The translations under genes and the position numbers were made by a program. A stretch of 32,951 bases of DNA from Treponema sp. UBA6988 (GTDB lineage: Bacteria > Spirochaetota > Spirochaetia > Treponematales > Treponemataceae), in contig DJYC01000027.1 of NCBI GenBank assembly GCA_002448445.1, positions 1-32,951 of the forward strand, given 5' to 3'. The first letter of the stretch is position 1; each line of letters starts with the position of its first letter. Shown here piece after piece: positions 15,538 to 23,043 of this stretch. Below the pieces are notes generated by a model that saw only the letters and a program-made list of their open reading frames with translations, made no database searches and was not told the origin of the DNA.

Positions 15538-16281
15538 TCAGGCAATGCTTATCGTTTTTTTGAGTTCTTCCAATGCTTTAGCTGCATCAGAGTGCCCCTT
15601 TTCAGCAGCCTTTTTGTACCATTCGAATGCCTTCTTGTAGTCCTGTTCTACGCAATGTCCATTTTCATACATCATTCCCAATATGTATTGGGCTAGGGGT
15701 AAGTCCTGCTCGGCGGCCTTTTTGTACCATTTGAAAGCTTTTTTATTATCCTGTGGCACTCCTAGACCCTTTTCATATATATGCCCAAGGTTTAATTGTG
15801 CCGGTGCATATCCCTTCTTGGCAGCCTTTTCGTACCATTGGAAAGCCTTTTTGTCATCCTGCGCTACTCCGATACCTTTGGAATATAAGAACGCAAGCTT
15901 AAGTTGTGCATCGGCATACCCCTGCTCGGCGGCCTTTAAGAACCATTGGAAAGCCTTCTCATCATCCTTTTCCACACTTCGTCCGCTTACATACATTGTT
16001 CCAAGGTTTGATTGTGCATTGGCATACCCCTGCTCAGCGGCCTTTTTATACCATTGGAATGCCTTCGCGTTATCCTGTGTTATGCCAAACCCTTGTTCAT
16101 ACATTACTCCAAGGTTGTTTTGCGCAACTGCCATTCCTTGCTCGGCGGCCTTTGAGATCCAGTAGAAAGCCTTTTCATAATCCTGTTCGTCATCACCAGA
16201 ATAATATTGGCCAAGATTGTTTTGTGCTTTTGCATCACCTTGTTCTGCTTTTTTGGTTAATTTAACAATATTTTCGCTCAT
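15538..16281 (-). CDS. Sel1-repeat protein
   Basis: A 247-residue protein made almost wholly of six Sel1-type (TPR-like) 36-residue repeats, each with the pattern A-x-A-Q-x-x-L-G...Y-x-x-G-x-G-V...D-x-x-K-A-F-x-W-Y-x-K-A-A-E-Q-G, plus a partial seventh. Such solenoids mediate protein-protein contacts. There is no signal peptide, so it is likely cytoplasmic. The start is ATG 16281 with AGGAGA upstream; the frame extends 14 codons further over the ribosome binding site. The repeats are similar enough in DNA to recombine. It ends 60 bases before rsgA on the same strand. Its partner is not evident. Confidence 0.9.
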   Translation of the reverse strand: MSENIVKLTKKAEQGDAKAQNNLGQYYSGDDEQDYEKAFYWISKAAEQGMAVAQNNLGVMYEQGFGITQDNAKAFQWYKKAAEQGYANAQSNLGTMYVSGRSVEKDDEKAFQWFLKAAEQGYADAQLKLAFLYSKGIGVAQDDKKAFQWYEKAAKKGYAPAQLNLGHIYEKGLGVPQDNKKAFKWYKKAAEQDLPLAQYILGMMYENGHCVEQDYKKAFEWYKKAAEKGHSDAAKALEELKKTISIA

Positions 16282-16403
16282 AAAAATAATCTCCTGGTGC
16301 AAGTGGCATTTTATTCTGCGCAATATTTATGATAACATGTGATGTGCTTTTTGTATACTGTTTCGGTGCTGCCACTTTAGGGTATATGGAAAAGCTGAAC
16401 TCG

Positions 16404-16512
16404 GGGGATTTTAAGGGGGCTTGCCCCCTTAGGCGATGGGGGTAGGCCGAAGACTGTAGCAGCTTGCTGCTGCGGGCTGAGGCTAGGGGGAAGGCTTTCC
16501 CCCTCATGGGGT
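16404..16512. repeat. GC-rich hairpin-forming intergenic repeat
   Basis: AAGGGGGCTTGCCCCCTT (16410-16427), a GCAGCTTGCTGC hairpin, and AGGGGGAAGGCTTTCCCCCT form successive stems. A related element, in reverse orientation, is at 24347-24432 (AGGGGGAAGGTCTTCCCC and AGGGGGAGTCCCCCT). It fills most of the gap between the divergent Sel1-repeat and glycosidase genes, where I see no other gene. Confidence 0.55.
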
Positions 16513-16526
16513 AATGGCATTTGCTG

Positions 16527-16555
16527 TTGCCCTGCGGCCTTATTTTGTTTATACT
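16527..16555 (+). promoter_or_regulatory. Promoter of the family 3 glycosidase gene, possibly leaderless
   Basis: -35 TTGCCC (16527-16532), 17-base spacer, -10 TATACT (16550-16555). The start codon ATG is at 16562, exactly where transcription would begin, and no ribosome binding site precedes it. Confidence 0.5.
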
Positions 16556-16561
16556 CTTTTT

Positions 16562-17914
16562 ATGAAGAAAATTTTGCTTGCAGTTTTTGCTGCGATGCCG
16601 CTTTTTTTGTTTGCCGGGCAACGCACTTCGCTTCCTGCTTTTTTGCGGATTCAAGAGGATAGGAAAAAGGATGAGGCTTTGGATTCCTTTATGGACAGCC
16701 TTAGCGAAGAGGAGCTTGTTTCCCAGCTTTTTCTTGTAAATATAGAAGGAAATTCAAGCTATTTTGCGGTTGAATCGCGCTCTGCTGCCCAATATTTGCC
16801 AGAGGGTGCGCTTGCCCCGCATGTGGAAGTTGACCCGCCCCTTGTTCCCGGAGGCTGCCTCTTTTTTTCATTTAACATTGCGCCTACTGCCCAGGAACTT
16901 GCTTCTTTTATTGATTCAATTCATGACTATTGCAGGATACACAATCTGCTTCCTCCCTACCTTGCCCTTGACCAGGAGGGTGGCTATGTTTCGCGCCTTT
17001 CCGACATTGCAAGCAGGCTTCCCTCGCAAAAGACTGTGGCAAAAAGGATTCCTGCTTCCAAGGCCTTTGAACTTTACAGCTTGCAGGCTAGGCAGCTGGC
17101 ATCCCTTGGCTTTAACATGAACCTTGCCCCGGTTGCAGAGGCGGAGACAGACCTTAACCGGGACATGCTGCAGACACGCACTTTTGGTTCTGCGGTGGAA
17201 ACATCCGTCTATTCCGCTGCCTGTGTCCGAGCCTACGAGCAAAACGGCATTGCTACGGTTCTAAAGCATTTTCCCGGAAACGCAAATACCGATCCCCATA
17301 CTGGCTTACCGGAAATTGTATGTTCAGACAGTGAGCTTGACTCGCTTTTTCTTTCTCCATTTGCCTTTATCCTTACAGCGCGTCCTTCCTGCGTTCTTAT
17401 GTCACACGCAAGGCTTACTGGAAGTGTTGGCGGCAGGGGGGATGCAAAGACACCGGCATGCCTTAGCTCTTTCTGGGTGAATGACGTGCTTAAAGAAAAA
17501 ATGGGCTTTACGGGGCTTGTGATGAGCGACGACATTTTTATGGGTGCCCTTGCAGATAACGGTTTTCCGCCTGAGGATGCCGCTGTTCAGGCAATAGAGG
17601 CTGGCGTCCACGTAATCATGCTTAGCGAAAAGAAATTTGCCCCTGTTGCGAGGGGGCTTTTAAAACATGCTTCTGAGGACAAGGAATTTGCAAAAAAACT
17701 TAGGGCTGCGGAAAAGAAGGTCCTTGAGTACAAGATAAGCTGCGGTCTTTTGGAGATGAAAAAGGATGGCGGTTCTTATAAAGTCTGCATTCCTTCCCTT
17801 TCTTCCGCTAAAAATAAAGCTGCTCCGTCTGCGGGGCGGATAGAAGAATTCAATGCCTTTAAGGAGAAGGGCAGGGCTTTCTTTAAAAAATACTTTGTTT
17901 CGGGAGAGCCCTGA
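16562..17914 (+). CDS. Exported glycoside hydrolase family 3 protein (NagZ-like)
   Basis: A 450-residue predicted beta-N-acetylhexosaminidase-type enzyme. It has a signal peptide (MKKILLAVFAAMPLFLFAG, 1-19), so it is likely periplasmic. Family 3 motifs are LALDQEGGYVSRL (134-146), KHFPGNANTDPHTGLP (235-250), and VMSDDIFMGA (320-329) with D323 the likely nucleophile. In NagZ the histidine and aspartate of KHFPG and the D/H pair act in catalysis; here the glycine-histidine after KHFPG is replaced by N-A, a small departure. I start at ATG 16562 because the signal peptide begins there; the open frame continues to 16514 without a better start. Its stop overlaps the next start (TGATG), so the two genes are translationally coupled. 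Confidence 0.88.
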   Translation: MKKILLAVFAAMPLFLFAGQRTSLPAFLRIQEDRKKDEALDSFMDSLSEEELVSQLFLVNIEGNSSYFAVESRSAAQYLPEGALAPHVEVDPPLVPGGCLFFSFNIAPTAQELASFIDSIHDYCRIHNLLPPYLALDQEGGYVSRLSDIASRLPSQKTVAKRIPASKAFELYSLQARQLASLGFNMNLAPVAEAETDLNRDMLQTRTFGSAVETSVYSAACVRAYEQNGIATVLKHFPGNANTDPHTGLPEIVCSDSELDSLFLSPFAFILTARPSCVLMSHARLTGSVGGRGDAKTPACLSSFWVNDVLKEKMGFTGLVMSDDIFMGALADNGFPPEDAAVQAIEAGVHVIMLSEKKFAPVARGLLKHASEDKEFAKKLRAAEKKVLEYKISCGLLEMKKDGGSYKVCIPSLSSAKNKAAPSAGRIEEFNAFKEKGRAFFKKYFVSGEP

Positions 17915-18897
17915 TGAAGCAGTCTCTAAAAAAAGAAAAGCTTTTGGGAGCGGATGGCTTTGACTCCTACTACGGAGGTCTTTTTGAAAAACGCTGGCCC
18001 TTGCTAAAAGAAGCCCTCTTTGCGGAAGCCTGCTACCTTGAGCTTTCCCTTGGCGGCGAAAAGCCTTATTTTTTGGACCCTGCAAGCGTGTGTGCTGCCC
18101 TTTGCCTTGACACTTCCCGGCCTGGGGACGATGATGATGACTTTTGCATTGCAGACCTTTGTGCCGCTCCGGGTGGAAAGACTCTTGTAATAGCCTCCTG
18201 CATGGAAAAAAAGGCGGTGCTTTATTCAAACGAACGCTCACCCGCAAGAAAGAAAAGGCTGGACGCTGTGGTGGAGGAAACCTTACGAAAAGAGCTTTCG
18301 TCCCGAATCCACACTTCCTGCTCGGATGCTTCCCTTTGGGGGCGGAGAGAAAAAAAATCCCCGGCGGCAGTCTCGGCGGCAGCTTCAGCCTCATATTCAG
18401 CCCATTCACCTTCAGCCTCAGCCCAAGCAGCTTTTCCAGAACACTTTGACGCAATTTTCCTGGACGCACCGTGTTCAAGCGAGAGGCACGTTCTTTCCGA
18501 CAAAAAATACCTTGACATCTGGTCTCCTGCAAGAATAAAGGGGCTTTCCGTAGAGCAGTGGGCCCTTCTTTCCAGCGCATGGAGGATTCTAAGGGAAGGT
18601 GGCTACCTTGTCTACGCAACATGCGCCCTGAACCCCCAGGAAAACGACGGCGTAGTGGCAAGGCTAAAGAAAAAGTTTGCGGATGCGCACTTTCTTTCTA
18701 CGGAAGATGTAAAAAAAATCTTTGAGCGCAACGTGCAGAAACTTTTGCCCTTTGCAAAGATGCCCGAATGCGGATTTTCGCTTGAGGAAGTCTTTTCCCG
18801 AGCAGAAAGGACGGAATTTGGCTTCCACATCCTGCCGGACACTGCTTTTGGCTGCGGCCCCCTGTATTTTTCCTGCATAAAAAAATGCAACTTTTAG
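17914..18897 (+). CDS. NOP2/Sun (RsmB/RsmF-type) RNA cytosine-C5 methyltransferase
   Basis: A 327-residue SAM-dependent rRNA/tRNA m5C methyltransferase. The SAM-binding motif is CAAPGGKT (83-90), and the two catalytic cysteines are C187 in LDAPCSSE and C237 in YATCALNPQEND. Both are in the normal family positions. Between them and motif I lies a low-complexity Ala/Ser-rich insertion (about 149-174), unusual for the family and probably a flexible loop. No extra N-terminal NusB domain is present, unlike RsmB. It starts inside the stop of the glycosidase gene (1-base overlap). The target cytosine cannot be read from the sequence. Confidence 0.9.
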   Translation: MKQSLKKEKLLGADGFDSYYGGLFEKRWPLLKEALFAEACYLELSLGGEKPYFLDPASVCAALCLDTSRPGDDDDDFCIADLCAAPGGKTLVIASCMEKKAVLYSNERSPARKKRLDAVVEETLRKELSSRIHTSCSDASLWGRREKKSPAAVSAAASASYSAHSPSASAQAAFPEHFDAIFLDAPCSSERHVLSDKKYLDIWSPARIKGLSVEQWALLSSAWRILREGGYLVYATCALNPQENDGVVARLKKKFADAHFLSTEDVKKIFERNVQKLLPFAKMPECGFSLEEVFSRAERTEFGFHILPDTAFGCGPLYFSCIKKCNF

Positions 18898-18910
18898 GCC
18901 GATACCTATC

Positions 18911-18939
18911 TTGTAAAATATCCTGTTTTGTTTTAGAAT
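18911..18939 (+). promoter_or_regulatory. Sigma70-type promoter of the HD-GYP gene
   Basis: -35 TTGTAA (18911-18916), 17-base spacer, -10 TAGAAT (18934-18939), 24 bases before the ATG; AGGGAA serves as ribosome binding site. Confidence 0.55.
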
Positions 18940-18963
18940 TGAGGTATTGTTAGGGAATAAAAT

Positions 18964-20238
18964 ATGTTAAACGATGGAACCCATGAGCAGAAACTTCAGC
19001 AGATAGCAGAAATAGAAAAGCGTCTTAGCGAAATAAAGGATGAAGACATTCTTTTGGAGAACATCCTTGTTGCGGCTTGCGAGATTGTAAATGCGGACGC
19101 GGGCTCAATATATTCCTTTGACGAAAGCTCTTCTGACCTTACAATCCGTTACAGCGTGAACAAGACCCTGCAGAACCGCCTAGCAAAGGGAGAAAAGCTT
19201 CCTTTCTCCTCCTTCAAGATGACGGCTACCTCCCAGTCCATTTCCGGCTACTGTGCCCTAAACAAGACAATCATAAACATACCAGACGTCTACAACATGG
19301 ACGAATTCATAGACAAGGAAAAGACCAAGCCAAGGCCCTACAACTTTAACCAGCTCAGCGACCTTGCCACTTCCTACCGCACAAAGTCCATGCTAACTTT
19401 CCCTCTCACCATGACCAACGGGCGCGTGCTTGGCGTTCTTCAGATAATCAATGCGGCAGACAGCGAGGGCAACATAATCCCCTTCGACACCGACTCGGAA
19501 TTCTATATCTCCCACTTTGCGTCTTCCCTTGGCCAGATTTACGAATATGCCTATCTTACCAAGCAGCTCATTGAACGCTTGGTGCGCATGGCAGGCTACA
19601 GGGATCCAAAGGAAACTGGTGCCCACGTAGAAAGGGTTTCCAGCTTTTCTGTTGAAATTTACGACCGCTACGCCTCCAACAAGAACATTCCGCAGAAGGA
19701 ACGCGAAAAGTTCCGCGACACCCTAAAGCTTGCGGCAAAGTGCCACGACGTTGGAAAGGTTGCAATTCCAGACGTAATCCTAAAGAAAAACGGCCCCCTC
19801 ACCGACGAGGAAAGGTCAATAATGAAGGGCCACACCTGTATTGGAGCCCAAATCTTTACCCCGGTAGAAAGCGAGCTGGACGCAATGGCCCGCGATGTGT
19901 GCCTGCACCACCACGACCGCTGGGACGGAGGCGCTAAGGGCTATCCGGGACGCTTTGAAGACTACATGTCCTTTGAGCCGGGAACACCTGTTCCGCCGGT
20001 AACGCAGATTTTTAAGGGCGAGGACATTCCTCTTGCGGCCCGCATTGTTGCCGTGGCAGACGTTTACGATGCCCTCCGCCACATGCGCTCTTACAAAAAG
20101 GAGTGGACTGCCGACATGACCTTTGAAGAGATTCAGAATGAGCGTGGAAAGCAGTTTGACCCCGACCTTGTGGATGCCTTTGTTCAGATAAGAAACCGCC
20201 TGGAGGCAATAAACAAGAGCCTTACGCCAGAGGAATAG
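18964..20238 (+). CDS. GAF plus HD-GYP domain protein, probable cyclic-di-GMP phosphodiesterase
   Basis: A 424-residue cytoplasmic signalling protein. A GAF sensor domain (about 25-195) precedes an HD-GYP domain (about 200-415). HD-GYP motifs: H221 (GAHVERV), KCHDVGK (259-265, H261-D262), MKGH (287-290), HHHDRWDG (315-322) and KGYPG (325-329). In known members these residues bind two or three metals and hydrolyse cyclic-di-GMP. The usual HHE is HHD here, and the glutamate swap may change metal or nucleotide preference. No membrane segment is seen, so it likely senses an intracellular ligand. It is separated by 66 bases from the methyltransferase gene and has its own promoter. Confidence 0.9.
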   Translation: MLNDGTHEQKLQQIAEIEKRLSEIKDEDILLENILVAACEIVNADAGSIYSFDESSSDLTIRYSVNKTLQNRLAKGEKLPFSSFKMTATSQSISGYCALNKTIINIPDVYNMDEFIDKEKTKPRPYNFNQLSDLATSYRTKSMLTFPLTMTNGRVLGVLQIINAADSEGNIIPFDTDSEFYISHFASSLGQIYEYAYLTKQLIERLVRMAGYRDPKETGAHVERVSSFSVEIYDRYASNKNIPQKEREKFRDTLKLAAKCHDVGKVAIPDVILKKNGPLTDEERSIMKGHTCIGAQIFTPVESELDAMARDVCLHHHDRWDGGAKGYPGRFEDYMSFEPGTPVPPVTQIFKGEDIPLAARIVAVADVYDALRHMRSYKKEWTADMTFEEIQNERGKQFDPDLVDAFVQIRNRLEAINKSLTPEE

Positions 20239-20360
20239 CTTTTTCTTCCTTTTTTCTTTTTTTTGGAGCCGACTTATTTTGGAACTGCCCCTTCGGGATG
20301 CCATTTATTACGGGCTTTCCGGGGCTTGCCCTCGCGGCCGGTGCTGCGCACGCACTTGGG

Positions 20361-20400
20361 GTTGTAGGCAACCCCGTGCCCCCTCCAATCCCGGCTAGGC
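20361..20400 (+). repeat. GC-rich intergenic repeat, copy 3 (partial)
   Basis: GGTTGTAGGCAACCCC followed by GTGCCCCCTCCAATCCCGG matches the 3' half of the element at 6736-6800. It lies in the 189-base gap (20239-20427) between the convergent HD-GYP and small secreted-protein genes; the rest of the gap is T-rich then GC-rich with no gene. Confidence 0.45.
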
Positions 20401-20427
20401 TTAATATTTCCCCATCTTGCGCACTTT

Positions 20428-20757
20428 TTACTGGCGCTTCATTGCAACACCGTCCACCGTGCACTTACCGTTCTCTATGTCTATGGAGTATGACTTTCCG
20501 TCCGTTGTAAGCACGACAATTCCGTTGTCAAAGTTTCCGGAATCAAGTACGTAGGTAAAAGTTCCCGTGTAGTCTTGGCCTTCTTCCACAAAGTAGATTT
20601 TTCCGCTCTGGTCTGTGTAGAAAAACAGCTGGTAAATTCCGCTTCCGCCCGTGTTCTTGAATGAAGCTGCGATTTTTTTTGCCGGCTGTGCCCAGATGGA
20701 GGCAGAAAAAAGGAAAAGAACAGTAAAAATAAGTGCCACTTTAAAAAAAATCTTCAT
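20428..20757 (-). CDS. Small secreted protein of unknown function
   Basis: A 109-residue protein with a clear signal peptide (MKIFFKVALIFTVLFLFSAS, ending near IWAQ at about 23), leaving a mature domain of about 86 residues rich in beta-strand patterning (GIYQLFFYTDQSGKIYFVEEG, GTFTYVLDSGNF). The start is ATG 20757 with GGAGGTG upstream; the open frame runs ten codons further over that site. No lipobox cysteine is present, so it is likely free in the periplasm. I do not recognise the family. It is monocistronic as far as can be seen. Confidence 0.72.
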   Translation of the reverse strand: MKIFFKVALIFTVLFLFSASIWAQPAKKIAASFKNTGGSGIYQLFFYTDQSGKIYFVEEGQDYTGTFTYVLDSGNFDNGIVVLTTDGKSYSIDIENGKCTVDGVAMKRQ

Positions 20758-20808
20758 ATACACCTCCAGACCTTCTAATGTGGTCAATTTTGAGTTCTAC
20801 AAATGCAT

Positions 20809-20873
20809 GTCATTCTCGGGCTTGACCCGGGAATCTTTTAAAGCAGATTATCGGGTCGAGCCCGATAATGACA
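20809..20873. repeat. GTCAT...ATGAC palindromic repeat, copy 1
   Basis: GTCATTCTCGGGCTTGACCC (20809) is an inverted repeat of GGGTCGAGCCCGATAATGAC (ending 20873). Related palindromes lie at 24486-24563 and 32478-32555. It sits in the 226-base gap between the small secreted-protein gene and the upstream end of the yaiI-family gene. Confidence 0.7.
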
Positions 20874-20983
20874 CGGCTTGTGCCAAAAACTCGACTTTCA
20901 ACCTAATATTCTATATGTTAAATAAAAAAACTGTCAACTTTAAAATGCCTTTATGTGGCAAAGGTTACAGACTTGGAAGCCGG

Positions 20984-21487
20984 TTACAGCCGTGAAAGCC
21001 TTTCAAGAACCCGGTCCATGCAGCAGGCAAAGTCGTGGGCTTCTTTTTTTCCGTAGGATGTCTTTTTGCCGCCTGTGCTTATGCCAAGGTTTGCCCACTG
21101 TATGCTAAGCTCCCGCTCCTTTAGCATTGTGTCCACGTTTTCCCTGTTGAATTCAACGCCGCGGTCGTTTATTGCAGCCACGCCTTTTTCTACCAGCCTC
21201 TTGGCAAGGGGAATGTCCCTGGTTGCCACTAGGTCTCCTGTTCTTGCATTTTCTGCTATAAAGTCGTCCGCTGCACCCGAAGTGTTGGGGCATACCTGCA
21301 TTGTAAAAAGAGGGCTTTCCACACCAAAGGGTATTGGGCGGTTTGCAACAAAAGTAAGGGGAATTTCCCGCCTCTTTGCTGCCTTTAAAAGGGTTTTCTT
21401 TGCGGGGGCAGGGAAGGAGTCTGCATCCACCCAAATCCGCATTTGTTCTGAGGGGGAGTTTTGGCTATTCTGCTGAACTTCCATCAT
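20984..21487 (-). CDS. YaiI/YqxD family (DUF188) protein
   Basis: A protein of 167 residues (or 152 from the internal ATG at 21442) of the YaiI/YqxD family, a PIN-like fold with conserved aspartates and no settled function. Family motifs are MRIWVDADSFP, PNTSGAADDFIAENA, GDLVATRDIPLA and NDRGVEFN. The family normally begins at MRIWVDAD; the extra 15 residues from ATG 21487 are Gln/Asn/Ser-rich. Neither start has a good ribosome binding site. The 21487 start overlaps the zapA-like gene by 23 bases, which would allow translational coupling. It is last in the infC-rpmI-rplT operon. Confidence 0.85.
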   Translation of the reverse strand: MMEVQQNSQNSPSEQMRIWVDADSFPAPAKKTLLKAAKRREIPLTFVANRPIPFGVESPLFTMQVCPNTSGAADDFIAENARTGDLVATRDIPLAKRLVEKGVAAINDRGVEFNRENVDTMLKERELSIQWANLGISTGGKKTSYGKKEAHDFACCMDRVLERLSRL

Positions 21488-21779
21488 CGTCCAGCACTTC
21501 GTCGATTTTTTCTATCATTTCCATGGCGATTCTTTCCGCTTCGTCGTCATGGATTACCTTGTCGTATGAATAGTTTTGCTTTTTTGACTTGTACAGCTCG
21601 TCCACAAGGGTAAGGCCTGCCAGAATGCTTGTCTGCAGGGGGTCACCCACCCGTGCGGAACCTTGGATTGCGTCCGTTATTTGCCTGTAGTAGGAAAGTA
21701 GTTTCTTTAAGTATTCATCGTTTTCATTAGCCTGAACTGCAAAAGAAGCACCTAGTACATCAATACGAAGTTTTCCCAT
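21465..21779 (-). CDS. zapA: Cell division protein ZapA
   Basis: A 104-residue ZapA-type protein; the family binds FtsZ and bundles its filaments at the division site. The N-terminal globular part reads GKLRIDVLGASFAVQANENDEYLKKLLSYY, and a coiled-coil region follows (ILAGLTLVDELYKSKK onward), the normal ZapA layout. It starts 17 bases after the ZapB-like coiled-coil gene, with GGGGAT upstream of ATG. The acidic tail DEVLDDDGSSAE is slightly longer than usual. The pairing with a ZapB-like gene supports the division role. Confidence 0.85.
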   Translation of the reverse strand: MGKLRIDVLGASFAVQANENDEYLKKLLSYYRQITDAIQGSARVGDPLQTSILAGLTLVDELYKSKKQNYSYDKVIHDDEAERIAMEMIEKIDEVLDDDGSSAE

Positions 21780-21796
21780 GGCAATCCCCGCTAATG

Positions 21797-22429
21797 CTAA
21801 AATATGTCAAATTCTGAATTTATAGAATTTTTCTGTTCGCTTGGATTTTGTTTTTCAGAGTTACTGTCATCATTAAAAAGTGAAACGTCATCGTTGGCAT
21901 CTGGCATTTCCATTGAAGTGCTCTGCTGTACGTATGCGTCCGCCGCATTGTGAAGGCCTTGTTGTGTACCTTCGCCCGTGCGCATTGCCTGAGCTTCCTG
22001 GTCAATAAGGTCTCTTTCTCCCTCATTGCCGTTTGCATTTCCCGCACTTGAATAGTCAACGACTGTCTCTTCTTCTTCCGCTTCTCCGCCGTTCTGGGGC
22101 TGGTCGTCATTTGCGGAAGGTGAATCCTGCACTTCCTGTTCACCAGTTGAGCCGTTGCCGGCAGAACCGCTGTTCAGGATGGAATTTTCCACAATGTCCA
22201 GCTGGTTCAGCGCATGCAGGATTGTAGACTCGATCTTGTCCTGTTCAGATTCAAGTGTAGAAACAAACTCCGTTTTGTCAGTCAACGCTTTTGTAAGCTC
22301 TGTGCATTTGCTACGCAAAGCATCGTTGTCTGCCTTAAGCTGTTCAATCTCGGATGTAAGAGCCTTGATTTTTTCTACAGCTGTCTCTACTTTCTTCTGC
22401 AATAACAAAACTTGATCGAGTGTAATCAT
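21797..22429 (-). CDS. ZapB-like coiled-coil protein with acidic disordered tail
   Basis: A 210-residue protein. Residues 1-85 form a continuous coiled coil (LLLQKKVETAVEKIKALTSE, IEQLKADNDALRSKCTEL), very similar in pattern to E. coli ZapB (LEKLEAKVQQAIDTITLLQ, IEELKEKNNSL). ZapB binds ZapA. Residues 86-210 are low-complexity, rich in Asn, Gln, Gly, Glu and Ser, and probably disordered; E. coli ZapB ends at about 80 residues and lacks this. It starts with TAGGAGC upstream, 18 bases after rplT, and zapA follows 17 bases later. The ZapB name is inferred from coiled-coil similarity and the neighbour; coiled coils can mimic one another. Confidence 0.65.
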   Translation of the reverse strand: MITLDQVLLLQKKVETAVEKIKALTSEIEQLKADNDALRSKCTELTKALTDKTEFVSTLESEQDKIESTILHALNQLDIVENSILNSGSAGNGSTGEQEVQDSPSANDDQPQNGGEAEEEETVVDYSSAGNANGNEGERDLIDQEAQAMRTGEGTQQGLHNAADAYVQQSTSMEMPDANDDVSLFNDDSNSEKQNPSEQKNSINSEFDIF

Positions 22430-22447
22430 AAACTGCTCCTAAAAAGC

Positions 22448-22807
22448 TTAGGCTTCTAAGGCTTTCTTTGCTACTTCGATTACAGCCTTGAATGCTGCAG
22501 GATCTTCAATAGCCATGTTGCTCAAAGCCTTGCGATTAAGAGTAACTCCAGCCTTTGCAAGACCGTTGATAAAGCGGCTGTATGAAAGACCTTCATCGCG
22601 TACTGCTGCGTTAATACGAGCAATCCACAGTGAGCGGTACTGTCTCTTCTTTTCCTTGCGTCCTGAGTACGCATGGTCGAGTGCCTTTACAACAGCGTCT
22701 TTAGCGGCCTTGTAGTTTGATTTTCTGTCGCCGTAAAAGCCCTTTGCAAGCTTTAAGATTTTTGCACGGCGGTTTTTTCTTTTTGAACCATCAACTGCTC
22801 TTGACAT
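22448..22807 (-). CDS. rplT: 50S ribosomal protein L20
   Basis: A 119-residue L20, essential early in 50S assembly; it binds 23S rRNA and, in other bacteria, also regulates its own operon through the leader RNA. The protein starts SRAVDGSKRKNRRAKILKLA and has the conserved KGFYGDRKSNYKAAKDAV, RSLWIARINAA and LAKAGVTLNRK segments. The start has AGGAGA seven bases upstream. It lies in the normal infC-rpmI-rplT order. Confidence 0.98.
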   Translation of the reverse strand: MSRAVDGSKRKNRRAKILKLAKGFYGDRKSNYKAAKDAVVKALDHAYSGRKEKKRQYRSLWIARINAAVRDEGLSYSRFINGLAKAGVTLNRKALSNMAIEDPAAFKAVIEVAKKALEA

Positions 22808-22831
22808 AAGTATCTCCTAAAAATTAATGCA

Positions 22832-23032
22832 TCAACCGTACGGAAGCTGCTGTTTGCGGATTCTTCTTGCTGAGTCTTCAGAAAGAAGGCCTGCGTGGCG
22901 CAAGTTTCTCTTGCGTTTAGGTGATCTCTTTGTCAAAATATGGCGAAGATTCATCTTCTTGTACTTTACCTTACCTGTACCTGTAAGGTGAAACCTCTTT
23001 GCTGAGGATTTCTTTGTCTTCATCTTAGGCAT
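22832..23032 (-). CDS. rpmI: 50S ribosomal protein L35
   Basis: A 66-residue basic L35 of usual length (MPKMKTKKSSAKRFHLTGTG at the start, then the HILTKRSPKRKRNLR core). It lies between infC and rplT as in most bacteria, 11 bases after infC, with AGAGG upstream of its ATG. It binds 23S rRNA in the large subunit. Confidence 0.98.
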   Translation of the reverse strand: MPKMKTKKSSAKRFHLTGTGKVKYKKMNLRHILTKRSPKRKRNLRHAGLLSEDSARRIRKQQLPYG

Positions 23033-23043
23033 AATTAAAACCT

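Noticed and set aside
15683..16165. 160-residue repetitive open frame opposite the Sel1-repeat gene
   Set aside because: Its repeats only mirror the Sel1 repeats on the other strand.
17660..18661. 333-residue minus-strand open frame
   Set aside because: It is antisense to the glycosidase and methyltransferase genes, is Arg/Pro-rich and has no domain; a GC-skew artefact.
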